Virus record (IMG/VR): IMGVR_UViG_3300042867_000579
Span: 1-20,940 of that record
Length of the DNA: 20,940 nucleotides
Origin: a virus
Reading direction: 5' to 3' (one strand)
In this document: positions 12,584 through 19,822 of the stretch, one piece after another
How the letters are laid out: each line of letters begins with the position of its first letter
How positions within the stretch are numbered: the first letter of the stretch is position 1
Program-made: the position numbers and the translations under genes
Notes under the pieces: model-generated
The model's input: only the letters and a program-made list of their open reading frames with translations
Databases searched by the model: none
What the model was told of the DNA's origin: nothing

Positions 12584-12619
12584 GCCGGGGTGGGCAAGCG
12601 GGAGACAACCCACCCCGGC
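12584..12619 (-). terminator. GC-rich hairpin inside the replication operon (attenuator-like)
   Basis: GCCGGGGTGGG (12584-12594) and CCCACCCCGGC (12609-12619) form a perfect 11-bp stem with a 14-base loop. It lies between the possible ssDNA-binding gene and the polymerase gene. On the minus strand no T-run follows, so complete termination is unlikely. Partial termination or mRNA processing could keep polymerase and primase-helicase below the upstream proteins. Confidence 0.5.
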
Positions 12620-12633
12620 TTTCGCTCTCCTGA

Positions 12634-13296
12634 TTAAGCGCTGCGACGGCGGCGGCGCGACGCGTCCTCATCAGGAGCCTCGACTTCGGGGTCGGCCCTC
12701 ACGTCTTCCCCGGTCGAAGCGGCTTCCCCATCCATCGACGCCCAACGGACGACCTTGAAGATGGGGGTGTAGATGCGGCCATAGGACTTGTGCTGGTAGT
12801 GCTCCTTACCCAGCGACACGACGGCCACAGGCTTGGTCTGGTCCTTGTCCACCTGTTCGGCGATGGCCACGGCCAGTTCTTGAGCCGCACGCTTGCCGCC
12901 GACCGAAGTCACGGTATAGCGGGCGTCCAAGCCCTCGTCTTCGCCGTTGAGGCACTTCAGGCTGAAGCCAACCTGCTTCTCCCAGCCGCGTTTGGCTCCT
13001 GCGGGTGCAGGGTCCAGTTCGGGCAGAGCCTCGGAGATGGAACACATCTTCTCACCGAGAACCTCCCCGTCGCCCCAAGCGATGTAGCCGTGGACGAAGG
13101 AGAACGGATTGATAGCCCACAGGCTATCGTCCTCGATCTCGGTCTGGTCCGCGCCGAACACCCAATGGCCGGTCTTGTCCATCTTAAGGATGGTCACGCC
13201 AGCACCAGTGTCTTCCTTGATGGCGCGGAGGGCAGTCGAAAGCGACTGAACGGATGGCAGCGAACCGCCGCCGAAGTTGATTAGATCTTTAGACAT
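12634..13296 (-). CDS. Replication-module protein, possible ssDNA-binding protein
   Basis: 220 residues between the DUF2800 nuclease and the polymerase, a place where phages often keep a single-strand DNA-binding protein. It has mixed strands (GVTILKMDKTGHWVFG, SLWAINPFSFVHGYIAWGDG) and a later AVVSLGKEHYQHKSYGRIYT-P-IFKVVRW stretch, typical of a beta-rich fold. The tail is acidic (EDVRADPEVEAPDEDA) and then ends RRRRRSA. An acidic tail is a feature of many SSBs, but the terminal basic cap is unusual. I do not recognise a defined family, and the role is inferred from position and composition. The ribosome site AGGA overlaps the upstream TAG, so it is coupled to the nuclease gene. Confidence 0.6.
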   Translation of the reverse strand: MSKDLINFGGGSLPSVQSLSTALRAIKEDTGAGVTILKMDKTGHWVFGADQTEIEDDSLWAINPFSFVHGYIAWGDGEVLGEKMCSISEALPELDPAPAGAKRGWEKQVGFSLKCLNGEDEGLDARYTVTSVGGKRAAQELAVAIAEQVDKDQTKPVAVVSLGKEHYQHKSYGRIYTPIFKVVRWASMDGEAASTGEDVRADPEVEAPDEDASRRRRRSA

Positions 13297-13307
13297 GACT
13301 GTATTTC

Positions 13308-14432
13308 CTACGACTGAAGTTTGGACAGCGCCGACATTAGCTGCTGTCCGATTTGAACCGCGTCAGGCCGGGGATCACTCGCCGGGGCTAACGTGGAACC
13401 TGATGATACGGCGACCACTAGGCCGTCCGCAAATGGGATTTTCACCTTCTTGAGCAGCTTCTCGGCTGCTGCTGGCGAGATGATCTTTTCTTCGTATGCT
13501 TCAATACCGGCACCATGAAGGAACATCGCGGCGTCTACTGGGTCGGTCCACTGACGGACCGCCCGCTTGTTGACCAACTTCCAGCCGGGGACAGGCTGAC
13601 CGGACTCGATCAGGTTCTGCGCCAGACCCTTCAGGTCGCTGATGAACTGCTCGATCATAGGCACCTGCTCCAGATAATATCCGATCTGATCGACAGGCAT
13701 GGCTTCCAACTTGGCCTGCACAGCGCGGTCTACAGCGCCAGTCAGGATCGGGCAGATCGGCTTGGCAGGGCACCAGCGGCAGTGTTCGCCGTGCGCCATA
13801 GGCGCGTCGGGCTGACGCGACAGCTTGACGGCCCGCAGCAGTTCGGTCTCGAACTGAGCCACACGGTCTGGCGTCGTCATCCAACGCCGAACGTAGGGAG
13901 GCTGCACGATCACAAGTTCGACCTCGGTCACGCCCTTGAACAGCCACTCCAGCCCCGGCGTCCGCATGGCGGCGGCGGTATAGAACAGATGCTGCGCATT
14001 GTTCTCGACCTCGACGGTCACGCCGTCGCCAAACTTCCAGTCCAGCACGATCACGCGGTTGCCGATCCGGCCTAGCAAGTCGGCGCTGCCGAACACGCCA
14101 GGTAGGAAGTCACCGAACGAGACGCTGCTCTCGACGACGAACTCCATCGTCTTGTCAGCGTCGATCTCGTCCAACGCCTTCAGGGCGGAAATGAGTTTGC
14201 GCTCCAGCAGGTCTTCGGTGAACTCGACGTTTTCATATTTGCGACCGAGGAACTGCGCTGGCGATGCGTCGGTTTCCAGCACTTGCGCGATGATGTCGTG
14301 AAGCAGCGTGCCCTCGTCGGCGTAGCTGCTGCTGGGTTGGGGCGGCATCGTATCGACCAAGGCAACCGAGCCGGGGCAGTTGATGACGCGCTTGGCGGAT
14401 GAACCGCCGACAATGCGACTGTGAGCAGCCAT
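13308..14432 (-). CDS. DUF2800 protein, Cas4/PD-(D/E)XK-like nuclease
   Basis: 374 residues, first gene of the replication operon. The start HSRIVGGSSAKRVINCPGSV is typical of DUF2800 phage proteins. Nuclease residues are visible in order: E40 and H45 in DEGTLLHD, D118 in GSADLLG, and D131-W-K133 in VLDWKFGDG. Four cysteines fit a Cas4/AddB-type iron-sulfur cluster: C19 near the N-terminus and C218, C221, C227 in HCRWCPAKPIC. Such enzymes process DNA ends for recombination and, in phages, may act with an annealase or helicase. AAGGAAGG lies about 8 bases upstream of the ATG, and a promoter is predicted at 14465-14492. Catalysis has to be inferred; the residues look intact. Confidence 0.85.
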   Translation of the reverse strand: MAAHSRIVGGSSAKRVINCPGSVALVDTMPPQPSSSYADEGTLLHDIIAQVLETDASPAQFLGRKYENVEFTEDLLERKLISALKALDEIDADKTMEFVVESSVSFGDFLPGVFGSADLLGRIGNRVIVLDWKFGDGVTVEVENNAQHLFYTAAAMRTPGLEWLFKGVTEVELVIVQPPYVRRWMTTPDRVAQFETELLRAVKLSRQPDAPMAHGEHCRWCPAKPICPILTGAVDRAVQAKLEAMPVDQIGYYLEQVPMIEQFISDLKGLAQNLIESGQPVPGWKLVNKRAVRQWTDPVDAAMFLHGAGIEAYEEKIISPAAAEKLLKKVKIPFADGLVVAVSSGSTLAPASDPRPDAVQIGQQLMSALSKLQS

Positions 14433-14464
14433 TTAGATAACCTTCCTTTACTGTTTGAGCGGCC

Positions 14465-14492
14465 ACCATACAGGTACACAAATGTTTTGCAA
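14465..14492 (-). promoter_or_regulatory. Promoter of the leftward replication operon
   Basis: On the minus strand TTGCAA (14492-14487) and TATGGT (14470-14465) are separated by 16 bases, placing transcription start about 25 bases before the DUF2800 ATG. The -35 element is its own reverse complement and could also be used by a rightward promoter. Moderate match to consensus. Confidence 0.45.
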
Positions 14493-14516
14493 GTCGGTTT
14501 ACATAAATAATTTACA
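14487..14516 (+). promoter_or_regulatory. Possible rightward promoter for the VRR-NUC/helicase pair
   Basis: TTGCAA (14487-14492) is followed after 18 bases by TTTACA (14511-14516), or after 15 by TAATTT (14508-14513). Neither is a strong -10. The region also holds the repeat TTTACAT at 14498-14504 and 14511-14517. The short AT-rich gap between divergent genes must contain a rightward promoter, but its exact elements are uncertain. Confidence 0.3.
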
Positions 14517-14815
14517 TGCTAGAAAGGGGCATGAAAGAAAGCGAAATCGAGACGTATTTCTGCTGGGCCGTGATGCGGCTAGGCGGCGTCACCTACAAGT
14601 TCAAATCGCCCACCCAGCGCGGCGTAGCCGACCGGATCGCCTGCCTACCTGGCGGCATGACGTGGTTCGTCGAACTCAAGCAGCCCAAGGGGCGGCTATC
14701 TGCGCTTCAGAAAGAGTTTGCGCTTGAAATGCGAATCGCTAGCCAAGATTACGCGGTTCTGTGGACTAAGCAGATGATCGACGATTGGGTGCTTGATGTC
14801 CGCTCATTCTCTTAA
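14516..14815 (+). CDS. VRR-NUC domain nuclease
   Basis: 99 residues, almost entirely one VRR-NUC (PD-(D/E)XK) domain, normal for the stand-alone phage form. The sequence reads KESEIETYFCWAVMRLGG, then YKFKSPTQRGVADRIACLPGG, then WFVELKQPKGRLSALQKEF. Catalytic candidates are E9 or E11, D39 in GVADRI and E53-x-K55 in FVELK. This family cuts structured DNA such as Holliday junctions or replication forks, and in phages usually neighbours a SNF2 helicase, as here. Start uncertain: ATG 14516 lacks a ribosome site, while ATG 14531 has AAAGGGG but only 1-3 bases away. The next gene begins 20 bases before this stop. Confidence 0.88.
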   Translation: MLERGMKESEIETYFCWAVMRLGGVTYKFKSPTQRGVADRIACLPGGMTWFVELKQPKGRLSALQKEFALEMRIASQDYAVLWTKQMIDDWVLDVRSFS

Positions 14816-16145
14816 GCTGCGGGCGTACCAAGAGGAGGCGGCGACGTTCCTCTATGAGCGCGACCGCGCCATGATCCTAGCGCCGGTCGGCGCAGGCAAG
14901 ACCGCGCTCACGCTGACGGCCATGCAGGAGATGATTCGCGACGGACACGCTAAGCGGTGGCTCGTGGTGGCCCCCAAGCGCGTCTGTACGGACGTCTGGC
15001 CTGTTGAGGCACCCAAGTGGTCGGGCCTTGTTCCCGCCCTTGCTGTAGGCTCTCCAGCGCAGCGCGAGGCGGCCTTGGCCAGCGACGCGAGCGTGGTCGT
15101 CATTAACTACGACAACCTCATGAAGCTGAAGACGCTCGAAGGCTTCGACGGAATCGTCTTCGACGAGTTGACGCGGCTCAAGAACCCTAGCGGCGCACGG
15201 TTCAAAGCGCTCGACGCCCTGATCGACAGCGTGCCGATTCGCTGGGGCCTGACTGGCTCGTTCACCAGCAACGGGCTGGAGGACGTCTTCGGCCAGTGCA
15301 AGATCATCGACCGCTCGCTGCTGGGCCGGTCCAAGGGCGCGTTCCTCCAGACCTATTTCGTCTGCACCAACCGCGACTTCGGTGACTGGTCGCCGCGCCC
15401 GCACGCGCTGGCCAAGGTCATGGAGAAGATCCGGCCCGCCACCTACGTCCTAGAGGCGGGCGAGTACGCCGACAAGCTGCCGCCGTTGCATCTGGTCGAG
15501 GTGGCCTGCGACTTGGACGACCGCAAACCCTACGAGACCATGAAGAAGCAGTTTGTGGTCGAGTTTGCCGAGGGCGTCATCACGGCCAAGACCGCAGGCA
15601 CGGCCACCAACAAGCTACAGCAGATGGCGTCTGGCTTCGTCTACAACACGACACGGACGGCGAGCGCTACCCCCGGCAAGTTCAATACGACGCAGGATGC
15701 CATTTGGTTCAGTCAAAGCAAGTTTGACAGGCTTGAAGAGTTGCTGGCCGAGAACCAACGCGACAACACCCTGATCGTCTACGAGTATCAGGAGGAGCTA
15801 GCCGAGCTGAAGCGCCGCTATCCGCAGGCTCAGACGCTGGACGACGACCGCGCCATCGAGCGCTGGAACGCGGGCAAGATCGAGATGCTGCTGGTCCACC
15901 CCAAGTCGGCGGGGCATGGGCTGAACCTCCAGTTCGGAGGCCACAAGATCGTGTTCGTCTCGCTGCCGTGGTCACTGGAACTGTTCGAGCAGACTATCGG
16001 GCGGCTGCACCGCAGCGGTCAGACCAAGCCGGTCTGGTGCTACGCGCTGCTATCGAATAAGACAATCGACTGGACGATCTGGGAGCGCTTGAGAGACAAG
16101 CGCGATCTGTCGGACATAGCCTTAGAGGAACTGAAGAATGGCTGA
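14796..16145 (+). CDS. SNF2-family DEAD/DEAH-type helicase (superfamily 2)
   Basis: 449 residues. N-terminal RecA domain: LRAYQEEAATFL (Q-like motif), Walker A APVGAGKTAL (29-38), motif Ia WLVVAPKRV, motif II VFDEL (121-125, D123, E124; DELT in place of DEAH), and motif III LTGSF (152-156). C-terminal domain: LIVYEYQEEL, LLVHPKSAGHGLNLQ (365-379) and motif VI EQTIGRLHRSGQT (398-410), the SNF2 QRxGRxxRxGQ signature. It is an ATP-dependent DNA translocase, probably assisting replication or recombination with the adjacent VRR-NUC. A TTG three bases earlier is possible, but ATG 14796 is chosen. It overlaps the nuclease gene by 20 bases and the following gene by 8. Confidence 0.93.
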   Translation: MSAHSLKLRAYQEEAATFLYERDRAMILAPVGAGKTALTLTAMQEMIRDGHAKRWLVVAPKRVCTDVWPVEAPKWSGLVPALAVGSPAQREAALASDASVVVINYDNLMKLKTLEGFDGIVFDELTRLKNPSGARFKALDALIDSVPIRWGLTGSFTSNGLEDVFGQCKIIDRSLLGRSKGAFLQTYFVCTNRDFGDWSPRPHALAKVMEKIRPATYVLEAGEYADKLPPLHLVEVACDLDDRKPYETMKKQFVVEFAEGVITAKTAGTATNKLQQMASGFVYNTTRTASATPGKFNTTQDAIWFSQSKFDRLEELLAENQRDNTLIVYEYQEELAELKRRYPQAQTLDDDRAIERWNAGKIEMLLVHPKSAGHGLNLQFGGHKIVFVSLPWSLELFEQTIGRLHRSGQTKPVWCYALLSNKTIDWTIWERLRDKRDLSDIALEELKNG

Positions 16146-16344
16146 ACAAGTCACTTGGCGCTGGCTGAATGCCAACGCATACCGCATGACCGAGGACGAG
16201 GTTCAGACGATGCTGGAAGACGAGATGGTCGGCGCTCGTCGTCCAGACATCATCCGCCGCCTACACCAGCGCTACTCCGCACTGCGAACAGCGCGGGAGC
16301 GTGATGCGTTGATGGCTCGATTAGGCCTCCATGCCGAAGCGTAG
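16138..16344 (+). CDS. Small helical protein following the helicase
   Basis: 68 residues, basic and helical: TWRWLNANAYRMTEDEVQTM, then MVGARRPDIIRRLHQRYSAL and RTARERDALMARLGLHAEA. Starting ATG lies 8 bases inside the end of the helicase gene, in another frame, so it is coupled. Helix-rich basic sequence (RRPDIIRRLHQR) could contact nucleic acid or a partner, but no family is recognised. It ends 4 bases from the convergent Rz1 stop. No terminator hairpin was found between them, so transcripts may run into the antisense of the lysis genes. Confidence 0.7.
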   Translation: MAEQVTWRWLNANAYRMTEDEVQTMLEDEMVGARRPDIIRRLHQRYSALRTARERDALMARLGLHAEA

Positions 16345-16348
16345 GCAC

Positions 16349-16642
16349 CTAGCGCGGCCACGACTTCACGGTCAGCCTGTGGCGCGTGGCACAGTCTTCA
16401 TAGGCACTCAGCACGCCGACCTCCCACTCTAGGCGAGCGGGGTCAATGGCTGGTTGCGGCGGGAGCGGCAGACTTGGGCACGGCGAGGCTAGGTTCGCCG
16501 GTAGCGACATTGGCGTCACGGACACCGTTGACGAGCAGGCCGTACATAGGGTCAGGCAGAGCGCACTCAGCAGGAACAGCGGGAGCGTCGCGGTAAAACT
16601 CCTTGATGGTGTTGGTACGCTGGACATTGACACTGGAAACAC
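16349..16642 (-). CDS. Rz1: Outer-membrane spanin Rz1, overlapping Rz in another frame
   Basis: About 97 residues. A lipoprotein signal (SFTATLPLFLLSALCLTLCTAC) is followed by a short mature part with a Pro-rich segment (CPSLPLPPQPAIDP) and a C-terminal helix (LEWEVGVLSAYEDCATRHRL), the pattern of Rz1-type o-spanins that join the i-spanin to break the outer membrane. The predicted lipidated Cys is C36 in LCTAC; Cys at -3 is not the usual residue. Start chosen: GTG at 16642-16640, with AGAGGAG 7 bases upstream. ATG at 16660 and 16627 are alternatives. It starts inside Rz and runs 94 bases past its end, the classic overlapped spanin arrangement. Confidence 0.8.
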   Translation of the reverse strand: MFPVSMSSVPTPSRSFTATLPLFLLSALCLTLCTACSSTVSVTPMSLPANLASPCPSLPLPPQPAIDPARLEWEVGVLSAYEDCATRHRLTVKSWPR

Positions 16643-16835
16643 GCCTGCGCTCCTCTTCATATTGCGCTGATATAACGTCGATCTTGCCTTGCATGACCAC
16701 ACGCCGCTCTTCTGCGGCCTTGTAGGCTTTGGCCGCAGCAGACTTGGCCGCGCCGTCTCGGATGGCGTAGCCGGTAACACCGCCGCTGACAATCAAGCCG
16801 ACGAACACAGCGATGGTGATAATCGGATTGTTCAT
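16443..16835 (-). CDS. Rz: Inner-membrane spanin Rz
   Basis: 130 residues. One N-terminal membrane segment (PIITIAVFVGLIVSGGVTGY, residues 4-23), then a long charged helix (KSAAAKAYKAAEERRVVMQG, residues 31-50, continuing ISAQYEEERRRVSS) forming the periplasmic coiled coil, then ECALPDPMYGLLVNGVRDAN, a motif common in Rz proteins, and a Pro/Ala tail. Rz spans the periplasm with Rz1 and disrupts the outer membrane in the last lysis step. The start overlaps the holin stop (ATGA at 16832-16835). The Rz1 frame begins inside this gene. Confidence 0.83.
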   Translation of the reverse strand: MNNPIITIAVFVGLIVSGGVTGYAIRDGAAKSAAAKAYKAAEERRVVMQGKIDVISAQYEEERRRVSSVNVQRTNTIKEFYRDAPAVPAECALPDPMYGLLVNGVRDANVATGEPSLAVPKSAAPAATSH

Positions 16836-16993
16836 GGGCGAACCGGCCCATCAGGAATGAAGGCGGCGATTGCCCCAACAGCCATAGAGACGTAGGACCA
16901 CGGCGCGACCAAGGCAGACGCGGCTGCGACGCTTGTGCCGATCAGCAGCCAGGTCGAGCGTTCACTAAGGCGGGCTTTGATGAAGCTAAGCAT
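16832..16993 (-). CDS. Small two-helix holin
   Basis: 53 residues: MLSFIKARLSERSTW, then two hydrophobic segments (LLIGTSVAAASALVA, residues 16-30, and YVSMAVGAIAAFI, 34-46) separated by a short PWS turn, and the tail PDGPVRP. This matches class II-type phage holins and sits between endolysin and spanins. The holin would open the inner membrane and release the endolysin, which has no signal peptide. The frame is open further upstream, but the ATG at 16993 is 8 bases inside the endolysin end, the usual spacing here, so it is chosen. No family-specific motif. Confidence 0.75.
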   Translation of the reverse strand: MLSFIKARLSERSTWLLIGTSVAAASALVAPWSYVSMAVGAIAAFIPDGPVRP

Positions 16994-17387
16994 TTTTTGG
17001 CGGGTCCGGATAGGTGGCTGACGGAAGCTGGATGTGCGGCGCGTCCTTGAAGGTCTTCCAATCGTAGCCGAACTCAGCTTTGACGCCGACATCCTTAGCG
17101 GCCTGCTTGAAGGCCACGATCAGCCGATCATACAAAGGCCAATCCCAACGGATTGAGCCTGCCACGAGCGGCGCTACGTCCACGGCGAAGCCATGCAGGT
17201 GCCGAGACTTCATGGTCTTGGACGCGCCTGACGCGAATAGCTCCTGCTGGCGCTTGATGGTGCGCAGGCCCTCAATGACCGTGAAGTCTAGCGGCGAGAT
17301 CTCAAGCGCTCGCATGACGACCTTGACCAGATCGGGATGGACGCCGGTTAGGTTGAGGCTTGAGCGTTGGCTAAGATGGAAGGTCAT
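16986..17387 (-). CDS. Endolysin, M15 peptidase (VanY/L-Ala-D-Glu endopeptidase type)
   Basis: 133 residues, a single catalytic domain. The M15 signature is clear: VIEGLRTIKRQQELFASGAS (37-56), SRHLHGFAVDVAP (61-73) with zinc ligands H63 and D70, and a C-terminal WKTFKDAPHIQLP (110-122) with D115 as probable catalytic residue and H118 as third ligand. This is the layout of T5-type endolysins that cut peptide stems of peptidoglycan. No signal peptide, so release depends on the holin. Its ATG overlaps the stop of the upstream membrane protein (TGATG), and its end overlaps the holin start. Confidence 0.92.
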   Translation of the reverse strand: MTFHLSQRSSLNLTGVHPDLVKVVMRALEISPLDFTVIEGLRTIKRQQELFASGASKTMKSRHLHGFAVDVAPLVAGSIRWDWPLYDRLIVAFKQAAKDVGVKAEFGYDWKTFKDAPHIQLPSATYPDPPKNA

Positions 17388-17554
17388 CAGTTCATCTTCA
17401 GTACGATGCCGAGAAGAAGCATGATGATGGTCCCGGCGATAACTACGCCGATCCCTTCAATGCGCTTCAACCTGGCGCAAATGCCGTCGTAGCGCAGAGC
17501 GCATACTGCTTCGTGCGTGTCCAACCTAGCACCTGGATCTTTCTCTTCGGCCAT
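17387..17554 (-). CDS. Small membrane protein, XhlA-like, first gene of the lysis cassette
   Basis: 55 residues: a charged N-terminal helix (MAEEKDPGARLDTHEAVCAL, then RYDGICARLKRIEG) and one C-terminal membrane segment (IGVVIAGTIIMLLLGIVLKM). A cytoplasmic helix with HExVC..RY..I..RLKRIE followed by a tail anchor resembles XhlA-type proteins found with holins and endolysins. It may assist or tune hole formation. It is too short to be placed in a family with certainty. Its stop overlaps the endolysin start by one base, and it starts 9 bases after the preceding virion gene. The ribosome site is weak (GTGAG). Confidence 0.72.
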   Translation of the reverse strand: MAEEKDPGARLDTHEAVCALRYDGICARLKRIEGIGVVIAGTIIMLLLGIVLKMN

Positions 17555-17563
17555 AAAACGTAC

Positions 17564-19822
17564 TCACTGTACTAATGCGTTGGTGGGGGCCTTGGCGGGT
17601 GCCAAAGCATTGACGGTAACGGCGGCGGGTGCCGACCAAAATGCGGGGTTAGCTAAGGCAATAGCGGCTTGGCGGCGTTGCGCGGTAGGAACCCGCACCA
17701 ACAGTTGAGCTAAATTTTGTCCAGACTTAAAGCTCGTGACAAGTTGGGCTTCGACTTCGGGTGAGACGCGAAGGTCTTTAACGGCTGATGCTAACCGTGC
17801 TGCTGCTGCCAGTCTGGGCTGCATCGCTTGACCGATGAAAGATTTAACTGTGTCAGGAATGGTGCGGTCTTTCTTGAGCAGTTCAAGCGCTGCGGGGGCA
17901 CCTGTTGCGGCCAGTTCGCCAGCGCGGGTGTCAAGCTCCAATTCTCCCGCAACTTTTTGCAAACCCGTGAGCCGTGACGGCCCCATCTGAGCACCCATCT
18001 CCTTAACGATGTCGTAGCTGCCTGGGCCAAAGACCGCTTCGATGGCGTCGGGATTGTCCCCGCGCACCAGTTTGACAAAATCGTTTGGAGACTCATCAAG
18101 CATCTGCATCAATTTTGCCGACAGTTGGCGGCGCTCGATGTCCCTCATACCAGTAAAGTAGGCGTTTTTGTAATCAAGCCAACCTTCGCCGCCTGCTTTT
18201 TTAATAGCATCATCAATTAAAGGGTTGATTTTGGTCATGACAGCGGCTGCGGCCTTGCGCTTGGACGACGGGTCAGAGCCAGCCATAAGCCGGTCTATGG
18301 TATCGCTGACAGTATTTTTTTGGATGCTATATAATGCTTCAGCATCAATAATGCCGCCGTTCTTTGATGCCCATTCGCTGACGTCGGACAAAACCGCACG
18401 AACGCTTTGGTTGACCTTATCGTTTCCTGCGTATTGCGGGTCGTTCTGCACGCGCACTAGGCGCGACGTCAGCGCGTTGGTGTCTAGTGGGTTAAGACCT
18501 GCTTCGGATATGTTCGCCGCGATCTGGTTGGCGTCACGCGCAGCCTTGCCCGCAACCAAGCTCTCAGCGGCGGATCGTTCGGACTGATCTTTGGCGACCT
18601 GCTCCAGCCTGATCATTGGGCCGGTCACGCGAGGCATCCCCGGCACAGGCTTGAAGTTCTGACCTTGGACGCGGGCGGCGGGGGCAAGACGCTCCATGCG
18701 CCGCACAGTCTCAACATCTGTCGCTGCTTGGCCTTCAAATTGACGCGCTTGCGCTTGAAGGTTTGGAATGTACTTGCCGCCGATGTTGGCGGTGTCCAGC
18801 GCCTCTTGGCGCATGGGGCTAGTCAGCGCGTTCAGGTTGGCCTTGGCGACGTCCTGCGCCATCAACGCTTCGGTCTGGGTTGCTCCGCCCGCCTGCGCGG
18901 CCAGCACGTTGGTGCGGGCCTGCGCCTGCTGCTCAAGAATTGGCACATAGGCAAGCAGTCCTTTGGGACCTTGCTCGATGGCCGACGCCAAACCCACAAC
19001 GATCTGCGGGTTTTCGACGCCCATCGTCCGCAGTTGAGCCTGCACGGCATCCTGCGCTAGAAACTGCTTGGCCGTCATGCCTTCAGGGGCACTATTCAGC
19101 AGCGCAATGACGTCGGGCGCGTTGGGGCCAAGGGCTTTTTTAACCGCAGCCGCAGCAATGTCGGAACCCGTCTTGCTAAAGAAGTCGACCGCGCCGACAA
19201 CGGCTTTACCGAACGGTACACCTACGATGGGCAGCACAGCCCCTATGGTAGCCCCCGCGTTCGGATCTTGCCCTGCAACCGCAGACGTAACTGCGCCGGT
19301 AGTCGCGCCCGTGCCACCACGAACGAGCGCATTGACGACTTCGCCGCCTGCCGAGGTTGGCTTCATACCTGTACGGAAGCCGCCGGTCTCCAAGCCTGCG
19401 GCGACCGGCGCAGCGTAACGTGCAACGGCGGGCACGGCTTTGGCTAGCGCTTTGACGGGCGCAGCTAAAGCGCCACCGACAGGAATTAGAGGTAAAGTCT
19501 CGCCTGCAAACTCACCCACCTTCCCGCCAAGGAACCGGCCGCCTGTGCGCTCGTAAGCGGCCCTATTACGGGCTGCGGCTTCGCGTGCGCCGGAAATGCC
19601 CATAGCTTCCGTCGCGGCGATTATAGCGGGGTCGGTAAACTTAGATGCGCCCGCGATAAGGCCCGTCACAGGCGACATCAGCGACTGACCCCAATCGGCT
19701 AGCGAAGGCCCGCGTGGGCCAGGGATGCCGCTGGGTGGTGCCTTGGGTTTAGCATCAAATTTATCAAAGGGGTTTCCGCCTGCGGCGGGAGCGGAATCAA
19801 ATTGGTCAAACGGATTTGCCAT
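17564..19822 (-). CDS. Large virion protein, probable DNA-ejection (internal virion) protein
   Basis: 752 residues. It begins with two copies of a PFD(Q/K)FD motif (NPFDQFDSAPAAGG and NPFDKFDAKPKAPP), followed by Gly/Ala-rich hydrophobic stretches between about residues 100 and 215 that could insert into membranes. The rest is long helices (ANLNALTSPMRQEALDTANI, LEQVAKDQSERSAAESLVAG, RLAAAARLASAVKDLRVSPE). This composition and the position just before the lysis cassette fit ejection proteins of podophages. No lytic transglycosylase motif was seen. It starts directly after the upstream stop (TAAATG), with GGGG 7 bases before. The assignment is by composition and context; a tail or other structural role is possible. 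Confidence 0.6.
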   Translation of the reverse strand: MANPFDQFDSAPAAGGNPFDKFDAKPKAPPSGIPGPRGPSLADWGQSLMSPVTGLIAGASKFTDPAIIAATEAMGISGAREAAARNRAAYERTGGRFLGGKVGEFAGETLPLIPVGGALAAPVKALAKAVPAVARYAAPVAAGLETGGFRTGMKPTSAGGEVVNALVRGGTGATTGAVTSAVAGQDPNAGATIGAVLPIVGVPFGKAVVGAVDFFSKTGSDIAAAAVKKALGPNAPDVIALLNSAPEGMTAKQFLAQDAVQAQLRTMGVENPQIVVGLASAIEQGPKGLLAYVPILEQQAQARTNVLAAQAGGATQTEALMAQDVAKANLNALTSPMRQEALDTANIGGKYIPNLQAQARQFEGQAATDVETVRRMERLAPAARVQGQNFKPVPGMPRVTGPMIRLEQVAKDQSERSAAESLVAGKAARDANQIAANISEAGLNPLDTNALTSRLVRVQNDPQYAGNDKVNQSVRAVLSDVSEWASKNGGIIDAEALYSIQKNTVSDTIDRLMAGSDPSSKRKAAAAVMTKINPLIDDAIKKAGGEGWLDYKNAYFTGMRDIERRQLSAKLMQMLDESPNDFVKLVRGDNPDAIEAVFGPGSYDIVKEMGAQMGPSRLTGLQKVAGELELDTRAGELAATGAPAALELLKKDRTIPDTVKSFIGQAMQPRLAAAARLASAVKDLRVSPEVEAQLVTSFKSGQNLAQLLVRVPTAQRRQAAIALANPAFWSAPAAVTVNALAPAKAPTNALVQ

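Noticed and set aside
12790-13284. 164-codon plus-strand open frame
   Set aside because: Antisense to the possible ssDNA-binding gene; no recognisable protein features.
13515-14075. 186-codon plus-strand open frame
   Set aside because: Lies fully antisense to the DUF2800 nuclease gene; a GC-rich shadow frame.
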